Shown: positions 26,699-34,725 of the stretch, in pieces
Position numbering within the stretch: the stretch's first letter is position 1
How the letters are laid out: every line of letters starts with the position of its first letter
Origin: Levilactobacillus angrenensis
Lineage (GTDB): Bacteria; Bacillota; Bacilli; Lactobacillales; Lactobacillaceae
DNA: 64,000 nt
Direction of reading: 5' to 3'
NCBI RefSeq assembly: GCF_003946085.1
Contig: NZ_RHOB01000012.1
Coordinates: 31,166 to 95,165, forward strand
The notes under the pieces: generated by a model
Told to the model about the DNA's origin: nothing
The model's input: the letters and a program-made list of their open reading frames with translations, nothing else
Databases searched by the model: none
Program-made: the position numbers and the translations under genes

Positions 26699-26890
26699 TG
26701 GCCGCCTACCGTTCGCTAGAGATGAGTTGGAACGCGGTGGGCGGACGGGGTGAGCCAAAGTACGGTCTCACCGCCTCGCTTTGAGCCGAAGGGCGTGTCT
26801 CAAAGACGCCAGTTTTCTAACCAGCAAGCTGCTAAGAAAACTCCCACGGCTGAACTCATCTCTAGCGAACTCTCGGCTACGATAAGGGGT
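26699..26890 (-). repeat. Repeat module B, reverse copy
   Basis: A full module B. Its outer stem is a perfect 18-bp pairing, GTTCGCTAGAGATGAGTT (26711-26728) with AACTCATCTCTAGCGAAC (26853-26870). The inner hairpins are GGTGAG / CTCACC, TTTGAG / CTCAAA and AGTTTTCT / AGAAAACT. The stem sequence differs from most other copies although pairing is kept. Confidence 0.85.
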
Positions 26891-26955
26891 GCCAGCAACG
26901 ATTGTCGTAGCCGCGGTCGGCATTTGATGCCAGTCGTTCGTAATTTAACTTAAGG

Positions 26956-26993
26956 TAAGGTCATGATTGCTTGAGACGGTCATGGCCTTTTTC
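26956..26993 (+). terminator. Terminator downstream of the MFS gene and module B
   Basis: AAGGTCATGA / TCATGGCCTT with one G-T pair, followed by TTTTT. It would end transcripts of the efflux gene after they pass through the repeat. Confidence 0.7.
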
Positions 26994-27071
26994 AGACTTT
27001 ACGCTTGGGTGTATTGGCATGGGCTATTGGCGAACGGTAAGGCGGCCGACTCCCACAAATCGAGAACAGAA

Positions 27072-27395
27072 AAAAGAACCGCGTCCCCCCAGACGTGGTT
27101 CTTTTGTTTCCCCCAAAGACTCCGATGGCCATTTACCTATCCTGCAGCTGAACTGGCGCAGCACTCCCCCCGAAGGATACGCTGTTCAGCTAACACGTTG
27201 GAAGTGTCAAGGGTCCGTGCGTTGCCCCCACAACGCCGGAACTTTGCGGTCTGGTTTTCAATAGGGAATGATTTGGTTACGGCCCAAATCATTCGTGGTC
27301 GGGCAACGGTGAGGCACTCCCCTAAGCGACCCACCCGAGACGTTGGGATGACGCAAATCAGGACCAACGACTTTTATTGCCTAACCGATGTTACA
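27072..27395 (-). ncRNA. Candidate structured non-coding RNA of about 325 nt (family not identified)
   Basis: On the minus strand a TATAAT (27406-27401; weak TTATCG at -35) precedes about 320 bases rich in hairpins: CGTTGG / CCCAACG, GAATGATTTGG / CCAAATCATTC (11 bp), GCGTTG / CAACGC, and AGCTGAAC / GTTCAGCT. It ends in a terminator, AAAGAACC...GGTTCTTT, then a T run (27104-27072). No protein frame with a ribosome site exists. I checked by eye for tmRNA, RNase P, SRP, 6S, T-box and common riboswitch signatures and found none convincing. The orientation rests mainly on the -10 box; the terminator hairpin could work both ways. Confidence 0.5.
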
Positions 27396-27556
27396 AGTAC
27401 ATTATATCGGGGACAACCTGAATCGATAATCCCATAATCTGATGATTGGATTACTAAATTTAACCTTATTTGCGGCGGACGTGGTATGCTAATGATTGAA
27501 GAGTGAGTCAGAATTGGTCTATCTATGTTGAAGCGGGCAGAATGGGGGTATTCAAT

Positions 27557-28417
27557 ATGCCGCGGCCGTATCATGAACGTTTGAATTTTACCATGAAATT
27601 ACCATTGCGCGTGATTTCTCATGGAACCTGTGGACCGAAGATGGTCTTGCCACATTGGCACCAAGCTATCGAATTGGCCTATGCCTATAAAGGGCGACCA
27701 GGGACCGTCCACATTGGCGCATCGACTTATGAGATGCAAGAAGAACACCTTTACGTGGTGAACTCTGAAGTCGTGCATAGCTATGAAACTTTTTTGGATG
27801 AAACCAATCAAATCATTACGCTTCTGTTGCCACAGGCCTGGTTATTCCAGGTCGTGGCGGCGAAGCAGTTGCCGTTTTGGGGACCGTTGGATCTGGATTT
27901 GCGGACAGACCCGTATCGCGAATTGGCGCGCTCGGTCCACACCTTGGCGACTAACGCCTTGACCGAACCGGAAGAGCGGGCGGATTACCTGGCGAGTCTG
28001 GGCGCCGAATACCAGTTGGTCGGCGAATTACTGAAACATTTGACTGTCAATGGCCGGGTCAACAGCGACCAATTGCCGTTGCCGCAGCCGCTGCGGCAGG
28101 CCGTCACGGAGATTCAAGAAAATTACGGGCAGGCCGTGTCCATTTCTGAAATGGCCGAACGACTGAACTATTCCAGCGTTTATTTTTCCCGGTATTTCAA
28201 GGAATACATGGGCATTTCACCCAAGGCTTACCTGGGGCAGATTCGCTTGGAACGGGCGACACAGCTACTGATGACGTCCAAGGAGTCGATTCAAGGCATC
28301 GCGATGAAGACGGGCTTTCGGACTGAGAAGAATTTTTTTGTCACCTTCAAGCGCCATTACCAGATGACCCCCAAGACTTATCGGGAGAAATATGCTGCCG
28401 AACAGTCTTGGTCGTAG
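27557..28417 (+). CDS. AraC-family regulator with N-terminal cupin domain
   Basis: I chose ATG 27557 because GGGGG lies 9 bases upstream; the frame continues back to 27503. The 286-residue protein has an N-terminal cupin-like sensor (LPHWHQAIELAYAYKG, about residues 20-110) and a C-terminal double HTH (about 185-286: ISEMAERLNYSSVYFSRYFKEYMGISPKAYLGQIRLERA). Such proteins usually control carbohydrate genes, but no sugar gene is adjacent. It is divergent from the candidate RNA. Confidence 0.85.
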   Translation: MPRPYHERLNFTMKLPLRVISHGTCGPKMVLPHWHQAIELAYAYKGRPGTVHIGASTYEMQEEHLYVVNSEVVHSYETFLDETNQIITLLLPQAWLFQVVAAKQLPFWGPLDLDLRTDPYRELARSVHTLATNALTEPEERADYLASLGAEYQLVGELLKHLTVNGRVNSDQLPLPQPLRQAVTEIQENYGQAVSISEMAERLNYSSVYFSRYFKEYMGISPKAYLGQIRLERATQLLMTSKESIQGIAMKTGFRTEKNFFVTFKRHYQMTPKTYREKYAAEQSWS

Positions 28418-28425
28418 CGTAACCG

Positions 28426-28522
28426 TTGCTTGTCCAGGTGTTTTATGGTAAACTACCCTAACATGTCATAACGAATATAAGTTGAAACCAACGTCGCCGT
28501 TACCCTGACACGTTGGTTTTTT
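28426..28522 (+). promoter_or_regulatory. ABC-F gene promoter and leader with an internal terminator
   Basis: TTGCTT (28426-28431), a 17-base spacer and TAAACT (28449-28454) lie upstream of a terminator (AACCAACGT / ACGTTGGTT, T6; 28485-28522), which itself stands before the AGGAGG of the ABC-F gene. A minimal frame ATG-TCA-TAA (28463-28471) lies between promoter and hairpin but lacks a clear ribosome site. The arrangement would suit transcription attenuation. Alternatively the hairpin merely ends the AraC transcript. Confidence 0.5.
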
Positions 28523-28549
28523 ACGCGAAAATCACAGGAGGTATCGTTC

Positions 28550-30181
28550 ATGTTAACCGTCAATAATGTCAGTATGCAGTTCTCCGACCGGAAGCTCTAC
28601 GACGAAGTTAATCTCAAGTTCACCCCAGGAAACTGCTACGGGGTCATTGGCGCTAACGGCGCTGGGAAGTCCACGTTCTTAAAAATCATTGAGGGCAAAC
28701 TCAAGCCGACCAGTGGGACCGTTTCTTTGGGGCCCAACGAGCGGATGTCAAGTTTGAACCAGGACCACTTTGCCTTTGAAGACAATTTGGTGATGGACAC
28801 GGTCATCCGGGGCCACAAGAAGCTTTACGATATCATGACTGAAAAGAACGCCATTTACATGAAGCCAGACTTCAGCGACGCAGATGGGATTCGGGCCGCT
28901 GAACTGGAAGGCGAATTTGGTGAAATGGGCGGCTGGGAAGCCGAAGCAGAAGCGTCACAAATGTTGCAGGCGCTAGGCATCGACGAGTCACTTCACCAAG
29001 TGCCAATGAGTGAGCTGACAGAACCGCAAAAGGTGAAGGTCCTCTTGGGCCAAGCCTTGTTCGGTCATCCCGACGTTTTACTGTTGGACGAACCGACCAA
29101 CGGGTTGGACGTGCAATCCATCAGTTGGCTGGAAAACTTTCTGGCGGATTACGAAAACACCGTCATCGTGGTTTCCCATGACCGGCATTTCTTGAACCAG
29201 GTCTGCACGCACATGTGTGACGTGGACTTTGGGAAAATCACGCTGTTCGTTGGGAACTACGACTTCTGGATGGAATCCAGTGAATTGGCGGCCCAATTGA
29301 AGGCCAACGCCAATGCGAAGAAGGCCGACCAAATCAAGCAGCTGCAGGAGTTCGTGGCGCGATTCAGTGCCAACGCGTCGAAGTCCAAGCAAGCCACTTC
29401 CCGGAAGAAGCAGTTGGAAAAGATCACGTTGGACGACATCAAGCCGTCTTCCCGGAAGTACCCATTCATCAAGTTCAATCCGGAACGGGAACTGGGTAAT
29501 GACCTGGTCCGGCTCGAACACGTCACGAAGGCCATTGATGGCGTAACGATTTTAGACGACGTCAGCTTGACGTTGCGTCCCGGCGAAAAGGTGGCGTTCA
29601 TCAGCCGTAACGACTTGACGACCACCACCTTGATGCAAATCGTTGCTGGCGAACTGGCACCCGATAGTGGTAACGTGGTCTGGGGGCAAACGACCAGCAC
29701 GACCTACCTGCCGAAGAACGTCAACGATTATTTTGCCGAGAACCAAATGACCGTGATCGACTGGTTGCGGCAATTTGCCTCCAAAGAAGAAAGTGACAAC
29801 ACGTTCTTGCGAGGCTTCTTAGGGAAGATGCTCTTCTCCGGCGACGACGTGAACCGTGAAGTTGACGTGATGTCCGGGGGCGAAAAGGTCCGGGCCATGC
29901 TGTCCAAAATGATGTTGAGCAAGGCCAACGTGCTGTTACTTGACGATCCAACGAACCATTTGGACTTGGAATCCATCACCGCGTTGAACGACAGTCTGGT
30001 TGGGTTCAGTGGCAGTATTCTGTTCACATCCCATGACCACGAGTTCATCCAAACGATTGCCAACCGGATCATCGAAGTCAGTCCTAAGGGGATTGTCGAT
30101 CGCGCCGATACCACTTACGACGAGTTCTTGGGCCACGAACAGGTACAAGCACAAGTGGCTAAGTTGTATGACGCTGAATAA
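28550..30181 (+). CDS. ABC-F ATPase, YkpA/YbiT-like
   Basis: A 543-residue soluble protein with two ATPase domains and no membrane segment, starting after AGGAGG. Domain 1 has an intact Walker A (GANGAGKST) and Walker B (VLLLDEPTNGLD), but its signature reads LTEPQ rather than LSGGQ. Domain 2 has an intact signature (MSGGEKVR) and Walker B (VLLLDDPTNHLD), but its Walker A is degenerate (SRNDLTTTT, no Lys). The linker between domains is basic and helical (about 240-310). ABC-F proteins act on the ribosome E site; the YkpA/YbiT group is mostly housekeeping, not proven resistance. Confidence 0.88.
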   Translation: MLTVNNVSMQFSDRKLYDEVNLKFTPGNCYGVIGANGAGKSTFLKIIEGKLKPTSGTVSLGPNERMSSLNQDHFAFEDNLVMDTVIRGHKKLYDIMTEKNAIYMKPDFSDADGIRAAELEGEFGEMGGWEAEAEASQMLQALGIDESLHQVPMSELTEPQKVKVLLGQALFGHPDVLLLDEPTNGLDVQSISWLENFLADYENTVIVVSHDRHFLNQVCTHMCDVDFGKITLFVGNYDFWMESSELAAQLKANANAKKADQIKQLQEFVARFSANASKSKQATSRKKQLEKITLDDIKPSSRKYPFIKFNPERELGNDLVRLEHVTKAIDGVTILDDVSLTLRPGEKVAFISRNDLTTTTLMQIVAGELAPDSGNVVWGQTTSTTYLPKNVNDYFAENQMTVIDWLRQFASKEESDNTFLRGFLGKMLFSGDDVNREVDVMSGGEKVRAMLSKMMLSKANVLLLDDPTNHLDLESITALNDSLVGFSGSILFTSHDHEFIQTIANRIIEVSPKGIVDRADTTYDEFLGHEQVQAQVAKLYDAE

Positions 30182-30194
30182 TGAAATGTTTTGG

Positions 30195-30250
30195 GCGGTG
30201 TCTCACCGCAATGACCAGTTGGGTCGTTGTGGTGGGGCACCGCTTTTTTT
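30195..30250 (+). terminator. Terminator after the ABC-F gene
   Basis: GCGGTGTCTCACC / GGTGGGGCACCGC stem, followed by seven T. Confidence 0.85.
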
Positions 30251-30307
30251 GGTTCGCCTGGGGCTGGATGGTGGAGATTGTCCGCCTACAGCGGCACGCG
30301 CAAGTCA

Positions 30308-30605
30308 ATGTCTGCGGCTGCCAGGGGGATGCCTGCTATGGACGATTTTTTTCATCTAAAGTGGTTCCTGCAACTGTCTATGTATGACTAAATGAGTAAG
30401 CAAATTGGCTAGCCAGACATTACCGTAGCCGAGAGCGGCGCGTCAGATGCGTTCAGCCGTGGGATTCTCCTTAGCGGCGGAGTCGGTTAGGAGAATGGCG
30501 TCTTTGAGACGTGTTCTTCGGCTCAAAGCGAGTGCCGAGACCGCTTCTCAGGCTCGGTGCGTCCGCCCACAGCGAACCGACGCATCTGACGCGCCGCGGT
30601 AAGGC
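30308..30605 (+). repeat. Module A fragment followed by a complete module B
   Basis: 30308-30343 matches module A (CTGCGGCTGCCAGGG, then GCCTGCTATGG). 30424-30605 is module B with an outer stem of 17 perfect pairs, CGGCGCGTCAGATGCGT (30437-30453) with ACGCATCTGACGCGCCG (30581-30597), entirely different in sequence from other copies. The inner hairpin ATTCTCCT / AGGAGAAT is also changed on both arms. The remaining bases of the 30251-30769 gap show nothing else. Confidence 0.85.
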
Positions 30606-30769
30606 GAACACCAGAGACAACGTTAACGCCCAAGCCATTTTCAGGGCGAAACGTTGAGCGAATTAATGGCGCGCACCCCTAAAACGATAATGGTTGTCTG
30701 ACCCTATAAGTGCATGTTAAGTTGGGGTTGTAGCAGATAGTCTAGGATGAATGATGAGGAGGATGAATG

Positions 30770-31051
30770 ATGACCAAGGTAGATAATGGCCCACAATCAG
30801 GGCATTTAGAACTCGATTTAGACCCACAACTGATGCAAGAAGTGACGCAGGTGTACCAAAAATACGGGATGAGTGTCACCACCGCGATTCACTTGTTTTT
30901 ACAACAATCGGTGAGTGATCAGGATTTGCCGTTCGATGTCGAATTGAGCCCCGAACAATTCCGCGCCGAAATTGCCCGCGAAAAGGCCGCGGGAGATTCC
31001 CAATCATTGGCGGCTGTTGAAGCCTTATGGCCGGATTGCCCTGACCGCTGA
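30770..31051 (+). CDS. RelB/DinJ-family antitoxin, no toxin gene beside it
   Basis: A 93-residue protein starting at ATG 30770, 7 bases after GAGGAGG. The RelB/DinJ region is DPQLMQEVTQVYQKYGMSVTTAIHLFLQQSV, followed by DLPFDVE, the linker typical of this family. The next gene is on the other strand after a terminator, so no cognate RelE/YafQ is adjacent. It may be an orphan antitoxin or a degenerate module. Confidence 0.75.
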   Translation: MTKVDNGPQSGHLELDLDPQLMQEVTQVYQKYGMSVTTAIHLFLQQSVSDQDLPFDVELSPEQFRAEIAREKAAGDSQSLAAVEALWPDCPDR

Positions 31052-31056
31052 GCGTC

Positions 31057-31107
31057 AAAACGGGTCCGCCGCATTGGCCAATTCGCCAGTGCACGGACCC
31101 GTTTTTA
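31057..31107. terminator. Bidirectional terminator between relB-like and DUF606 genes
   Basis: AAAACGGGTCCG / CGGACCCGTTTT, 12 bp perfect, with T or A runs on both sides. Confidence 0.85.
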
Positions 31108-31122
31108 AGTGAAAAATGAAAG

Positions 31123-32055
31123 TTAAAATAGCCGAATCAAGACGACCCCGCCAATCAGGACCAGCAACCCAAGTAATTGGACGGCGACCACCGGCTTACG
31201 TTTCGCTCCCAGCAGACCGAATTGATCGACCAATAAGCCACCGGTAATCTGTCCCAGCAGAGCGAAGACAACGGTCTGGCCGGTACCAATGATGGGGGCC
31301 AGGTAGGCGTTACCCAGCACGAAGAGGCCACCCATGGCCCCGCCAAGCCAAATCCACCAGGGCTTACCGCGGCCAACTGCGCGCTTGATTTCTCGGAAAC
31401 TGCGCTGGACGACGAGGACGATGAAAAACAGGCAAATGGTCCCAATCAAAAAGGAAATGAACGCGGCATGTAGCGGCGAATCGAGGACGCGGCCCAAGCG
31501 GCCGTTGATAGTGGTTTGCGTGGCTCCTAATGCGCCGGTCACGATGCCCAGCAGTCGCCAGGGCCAGGGATTGCCCGCGTTTGTCACGGCTGTTGATTGA
31601 TGATTAAGTAGGTCTGGTAGTGCCACGGTGATGATGATACCGGTCAGTGCCAGGAGTAGGCCGAAAATCCGAACGGCCGTTAGAGGTTGAGGGGTCGCGT
31701 GGAACCAGCCAAAATTATCAATGATGGCGCCCATCGTCACCTGCCCCAGGATCGGCATGATGGCCGTCTGCACCCCGCCAATATGGGGGAATAGCAGAAT
31801 GTTGGTCGTCAGAAAAATCACCCCGAGGAGGCCACCGAGCCAGATCCACCACGGCTGTTGCGTCAAGATGCTGTGGGTGATGCCAAAGGACTCGCGTTGC
31901 GCCAGCATGACTACGGCCAAGAAAATCGTACCGATGGTGAATGAGACAAATGAGGCTTGATAAGGCGAGCCGATAAAGCCGCGAAGTCGTGAATTGACGG
32001 CGGTTTGTAGGGATAGAATGATACCGATAACGATACCAATGGTGATGGGCAGCAT
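31123..32055 (-). CDS. DMT-superfamily membrane protein (DUF606/YdcZ, fused pair)
   Basis: A 310-residue protein with ten hydrophobic segments in two homologous halves. Each half repeats the same pattern (first half SLQTAVNSRLRGFIGSPYQA and PWWIWLGGLLG; second half ATQTTINGRLGRVLDSPLHA and PWWIWLGGAMG), so it is a tandem fusion of the single YdcZ unit of about 150 residues. The ribosome site is GAGGAGG. It lies 80 bases downstream of a nucleoside hydrolase gene on the same strand. The transported compound is not known; a nucleoside or base is a guess from context. Confidence 0.85.
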   Translation of the reverse strand: MLPITIGIVIGIILSLQTAVNSRLRGFIGSPYQASFVSFTIGTIFLAVVMLAQRESFGITHSILTQQPWWIWLGGLLGVIFLTTNILLFPHIGGVQTAIMPILGQVTMGAIIDNFGWFHATPQPLTAVRIFGLLLALTGIIITVALPDLLNHQSTAVTNAGNPWPWRLLGIVTGALGATQTTINGRLGRVLDSPLHAAFISFLIGTICLFFIVLVVQRSFREIKRAVGRGKPWWIWLGGAMGGLFVLGNAYLAPIIGTGQTVVFALLGQITGGLLVDQFGLLGAKRKPVVAVQLLGLLVLIGGVVLIRLF

Positions 32056-32067
32056 GGGGGTTCCTCC

Positions 32068-32110
32068 TCAAAATGGATTGGTTATCGTGAGCGCCAAAAA
32101 AGAGGGCGCC
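32068..32110 (-). other. Hairpin between the nucleoside hydrolase and DUF606 genes
   Basis: On the minus strand CGTGGGCGCC and GGCGCTCACG pair around a loop containing T6. It could reduce read-through or stabilise the upstream message. It is not a standard terminator because the T run is in the loop. Confidence 0.4.
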
Positions 32111-32135
32111 CACGAAGGTTCCTTCTAAGTATAGC

Positions 32136-33077
32136 TTATTTGTCGGCTAAAATCGCTAGTTCGTCGATGCGGCGGAAGAACCCATCGTGATCGACCGTGG
32201 TGACCAATGTGATGGGCCGGCCAGTCGGCGTTTCAAAGGTCCGGCCGCGACCGGGACCCGTGGTCAAGACGTCGCTAGTGACCTGCTTGGTCGTGACGAT
32301 GGCGGGCGTTTCACTGGCGACCGTGGTCAGCACGTCCCAGAGAAAGTACGTCGAGTTGGTTTCAAAATGTTGGAGTGCGGGAACTAACGCGTACCCCTGA
32401 CCGATGAAATCAATGGCGGGATGTTGGCGTTGTGTTGCCCAGTGTTGACGAACGGCAGGGGTCAGTGGGACCTGCCGTGTGCTTTCCAGGCCAACCATTT
32501 GGATATCCAAGTCGCTGTCCCAAACAGTTTTGACGGCTTCCGGGTCCCAAAAGGCGTTCCATTCGGTCGTCCCATCCTGTTCGGGTTCGGCAACGTTGCC
32601 GCGACCGTCAAAGGTGCCGCCCATCCAGTAAAGCTTGTCGATCTTAGTAGCGATGCTGGGGTCGATGGTCAATGCGCGGGCCAAATCGGTCAAGGGGCCA
32701 GTCATGACCAAAGTCGTTGTCCCGGCCGTCTGGTTCACCTTGTCGATGAGGTCCAGGTGCGCTGGTTTGTCAGCAACGGGTGTCGTGATGGTGCCGGCCT
32801 CGTTGAGAATCGGCAAGGCGTCTAAGCTAAAGGCATCCAACCGCCATTCTTTGGGGAAGGGATGCACGCCGCGCGAATCAGAGGCGGCAACATCGAGTTG
32901 AGCGCCGTGACCAAAGCGGTCGATGATTTTGCGACTAGCAGCCAGGGCTGGTTCCAAATAGGAATCCGCCCCGACCACCCCGACACCAGTCAATTGGACA
33001 TCGGGCATTTGGAGCAGTAATAGTAAGGAAACTAAGTCATCGACACTACCGTCGTGGTTAAAATACACATTACGCAT
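32136..33077 (-). CDS. Inosine/uridine-type nucleoside hydrolase
   Basis: A 313-residue enzyme starting at the ATG at 33077 after AGAGGAGAG. It has the N-terminal calcium-site motif as NHDGSVDDLVSLL (the first Asp of the common DxDxxxDD is replaced by Asn), the MTGPLTDLARAL and YWMGGTFDGRGN segments, and TEWNAFWDPEAVK, all typical of the nucleoside hydrolase fold. It cleaves ribonucleosides to base and ribose. Substrate preference cannot be read. It probably forms an operon with the DUF606 gene. Confidence 0.9.
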   Translation of the reverse strand: MRNVYFNHDGSVDDLVSLLLLLQMPDVQLTGVGVVGADSYLEPALAASRKIIDRFGHGAQLDVAASDSRGVHPFPKEWRLDAFSLDALPILNEAGTITTPVADKPAHLDLIDKVNQTAGTTTLVMTGPLTDLARALTIDPSIATKIDKLYWMGGTFDGRGNVAEPEQDGTTEWNAFWDPEAVKTVWDSDLDIQMVGLESTRQVPLTPAVRQHWATQRQHPAIDFIGQGYALVPALQHFETNSTYFLWDVLTTVASETPAIVTTKQVTSDVLTTGPGRGRTFETPTGRPITLVTTVDHDGFFRRIDELAILADK

Positions 33078-33492
33078 GAATATCTCTCCTCTTCTTGCCG
33101 AACATTAATTAAAACTCATTCTTCAATAGTTCATATCTTACCGAACTGATTAGGAAAATGCAAGTGGCATGAGAGATTATTTTGGCTGAGATGACTAAGG
33201 GGGTTGTTAGGTGTGAGGTGAAAATGGTTGTGATTGAAATTGTTGTTAAACCAACGAATTGGCCGTATGACAATTAGTTGGTGTCGCTTATTAAAAAACG
33301 AATAAAATACATAAATAATATAATTCAGACAAGTAGCTAAAAATCGTCGAACCTGTAAAACACGAACTTTAAACCGTTTTACCTGATTTGCCAATGCACA
33401 GCTAGTTACGCCACACTGACAGCAACCAGCTATTGACGCCTTGGCCCCAGCCGTCGTAAGCTTAGATTAACTTAGCGAGAGGGGCGGCAACT
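33078..33492. other. Gene-free AT-rich stretch
   Basis: About 415 bases, clearly AT-rich between 33130 and 33400. It holds the promoter regions of the flanking divergent genes. The one longer minus-strand frame (33131-33394) starts at TTG without a ribosome site and has biased composition, so I do not call it a gene. Confidence 0.5.
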
Positions 33493-34278
33493 ATGAATTT
33501 TAAAACCAATGATGGCGTAAATATCGTCTATGATGATCAGGGGAGTGGAACTCCCATCGTGATTCTGACGGGCATTGGCGGAAGTCGCAAAATCTGGTCG
33601 GCCCAAGTGCCTGTGCTACTGGCAAAAGGGTACCGCGTCGTTAACATTGATGCCCGCAATCAAGGGGCGTCTGACCAGACCGTTCAGGGGCGACGCATTT
33701 CGCGGCACGCGATGGATGTCGCAGAATTGTTGGCGGCACTTGATTTGAAACAGGTCATTTTACTGGGGAATTCCCTGGGGGCGGCGACGATGTTTGCTTA
33801 CCTGTCCTTGTGCGGTGAGGCGCGCGTGAAAGCCGTCATTGACGTGGATCAGAGTCCGAAAATGGTGGCGGATGCTGGCTGGCCCTACGGCTTTAAGCAG
33901 CTGACCTGGGAGAACTTCCCGGACCTGTTGGGAGAACCGATGGGCAAGTCCACTGCCGGGCGCATTGATGATGGCGTCTATGCCCAAGTCCATGCAGAAA
34001 AGCAGCTACACCCTTATGATGCGGCGCTCAACTACCCGTTGATGGTCGACCATGCCGCCCAAGATTGGCGCGATGTCCTGATGCACTTGCGGGCGCCGCT
34101 GTTAATCGTGGCGGGCGAGCAGTCGCCTTTCTTCAATCCCCAATTTGCGGCGACCGCTGCCCAGTTAGCACACCACGGCACGGCCAAAATCATCCCAAAC
34201 GCCGGGCACATTGTGATGGCGGAACAGCCGGCGCAATTTAACCAGGTGTTGCTGGAGTTTTTGGGGACGCTGGACTAA
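33493..34278 (+). CDS. Alpha/beta-fold hydrolase
   Basis: A 261-residue protein starting after GAGAGGGGCGG. The fold is seen from ILTGIGGSRKIW (oxyanion region), DARNQGASD, the nucleophile elbow GNSLGA (Ser about residue 97), the late acid region (IVAGEQSPFF) and the catalytic His in NAGHIVMAEQP. It belongs to the esterase/lactonase/haloperoxidase-like group. The substrate is unknown and the gene stands alone. Confidence 0.88.
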   Translation: MNFKTNDGVNIVYDDQGSGTPIVILTGIGGSRKIWSAQVPVLLAKGYRVVNIDARNQGASDQTVQGRRISRHAMDVAELLAALDLKQVILLGNSLGAATMFAYLSLCGEARVKAVIDVDQSPKMVADAGWPYGFKQLTWENFPDLLGEPMGKSTAGRIDDGVYAQVHAEKQLHPYDAALNYPLMVDHAAQDWRDVLMHLRAPLLIVAGEQSPFFNPQFAATAAQLAHHGTAKIIPNAGHIVMAEQPAQFNQVLLEFLGTLD

Positions 34279-34290
34279 TTTAAATTGACT

Positions 34291-34327
34291 AAAGACCGCA
34301 CTGGCTTTCGGCTGGCGCGGTCTTTTC
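34291..34327 (+). terminator. Terminator after the hydrolase gene
   Basis: AAAGACCGC / GCGGTCTTT stem with an inner CTGGC / GCTGG pairing, then T run. Confidence 0.8.
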
Positions 34328-34424
34328 AGTTACGCTCAGCCACTTTAGCCAGAATTAAGAAATCCCACGTATACTGAAAAACAAGTTAACAACCAATCAG
34401 TTAACAGAAAGGATGAGTGTGAGG

Positions 34425-34631
34425 ATGAAACCAGTTCGCCAGGGGCCGAAGCGTTGGCTCGCTCTCCTAACCGCCGGCATCCTGCTGTTCGTCGGTGGCG
34501 GGGGGACTGGCTACATGCTTGGTCAGCAACAGGCCAAGTCCGCGCAAACCACGCAACTGAAAAACGCACCTAAGGGAAAACGCCCAGCCGGTGCCCCGAG
34601 TGGCATGCCGAGTCAGAGCAGTAGCAATTAA
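34425..34631 (+). CDS. Small single-pass membrane protein, unknown
   Basis: About 68 residues: a basic start (MKPVRQGPKRW), one hydrophobic segment (LALLTAGILLFVGGGGTGYM) and a Gln/Lys/Pro/Ser-rich outer tail. The start is uncertain: ATG 34413 abuts AAAGGA, while ATG 34425 is 12 bases beyond it. A TATACT at about 34370 may be its -10. I recognise no family. It marks the left edge of the AT-rich island. Confidence 0.5.
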   Translation: MKPVRQGPKRWLALLTAGILLFVGGGGTGYMLGQQQAKSAQTTQLKNAPKGKRPAGAPSGMPSQSSSN

Positions 34632-34643
34632 AAATTTATGATG

Positions 34644-34684
34644 AACAATTGGCATTTGATAAAAATAATGCCAATTGTTTTTTG
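34644..34684 (+). terminator. Terminator at the left edge of the AT-rich island
   Basis: Perfect 13-bp stem AACAATTGGCATT / AATGCCAATTGTT followed by T6. A possible promoter for the next gene (TTGTTT 34675-34680, 16 bases, TATACT 34697-34702) overlaps its end. Confidence 0.85.
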
Positions 34685-34725
34685 ACATTCAACGGTTATA
34701 CTTTGTTCATAAGGGGGATACGTTT

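Noticed and set aside
26967..27437. Plus-strand frame of 156 codons
   Set aside because: It overlaps the hairpin-rich candidate RNA, has no ribosome site and no recognisable domain.
33131..33394. Minus-strand frame of 87 codons
   Set aside because: Starts at TTG without a ribosome site, in AT-rich DNA, with an Asn/His/Phe-heavy composition.
34682..34702. TTGACA and TATACT before the island AraC gene as one promoter
   Set aside because: They are only 9 bases apart; TTGTTT at 34675 with a 16-base spacer is more plausible.
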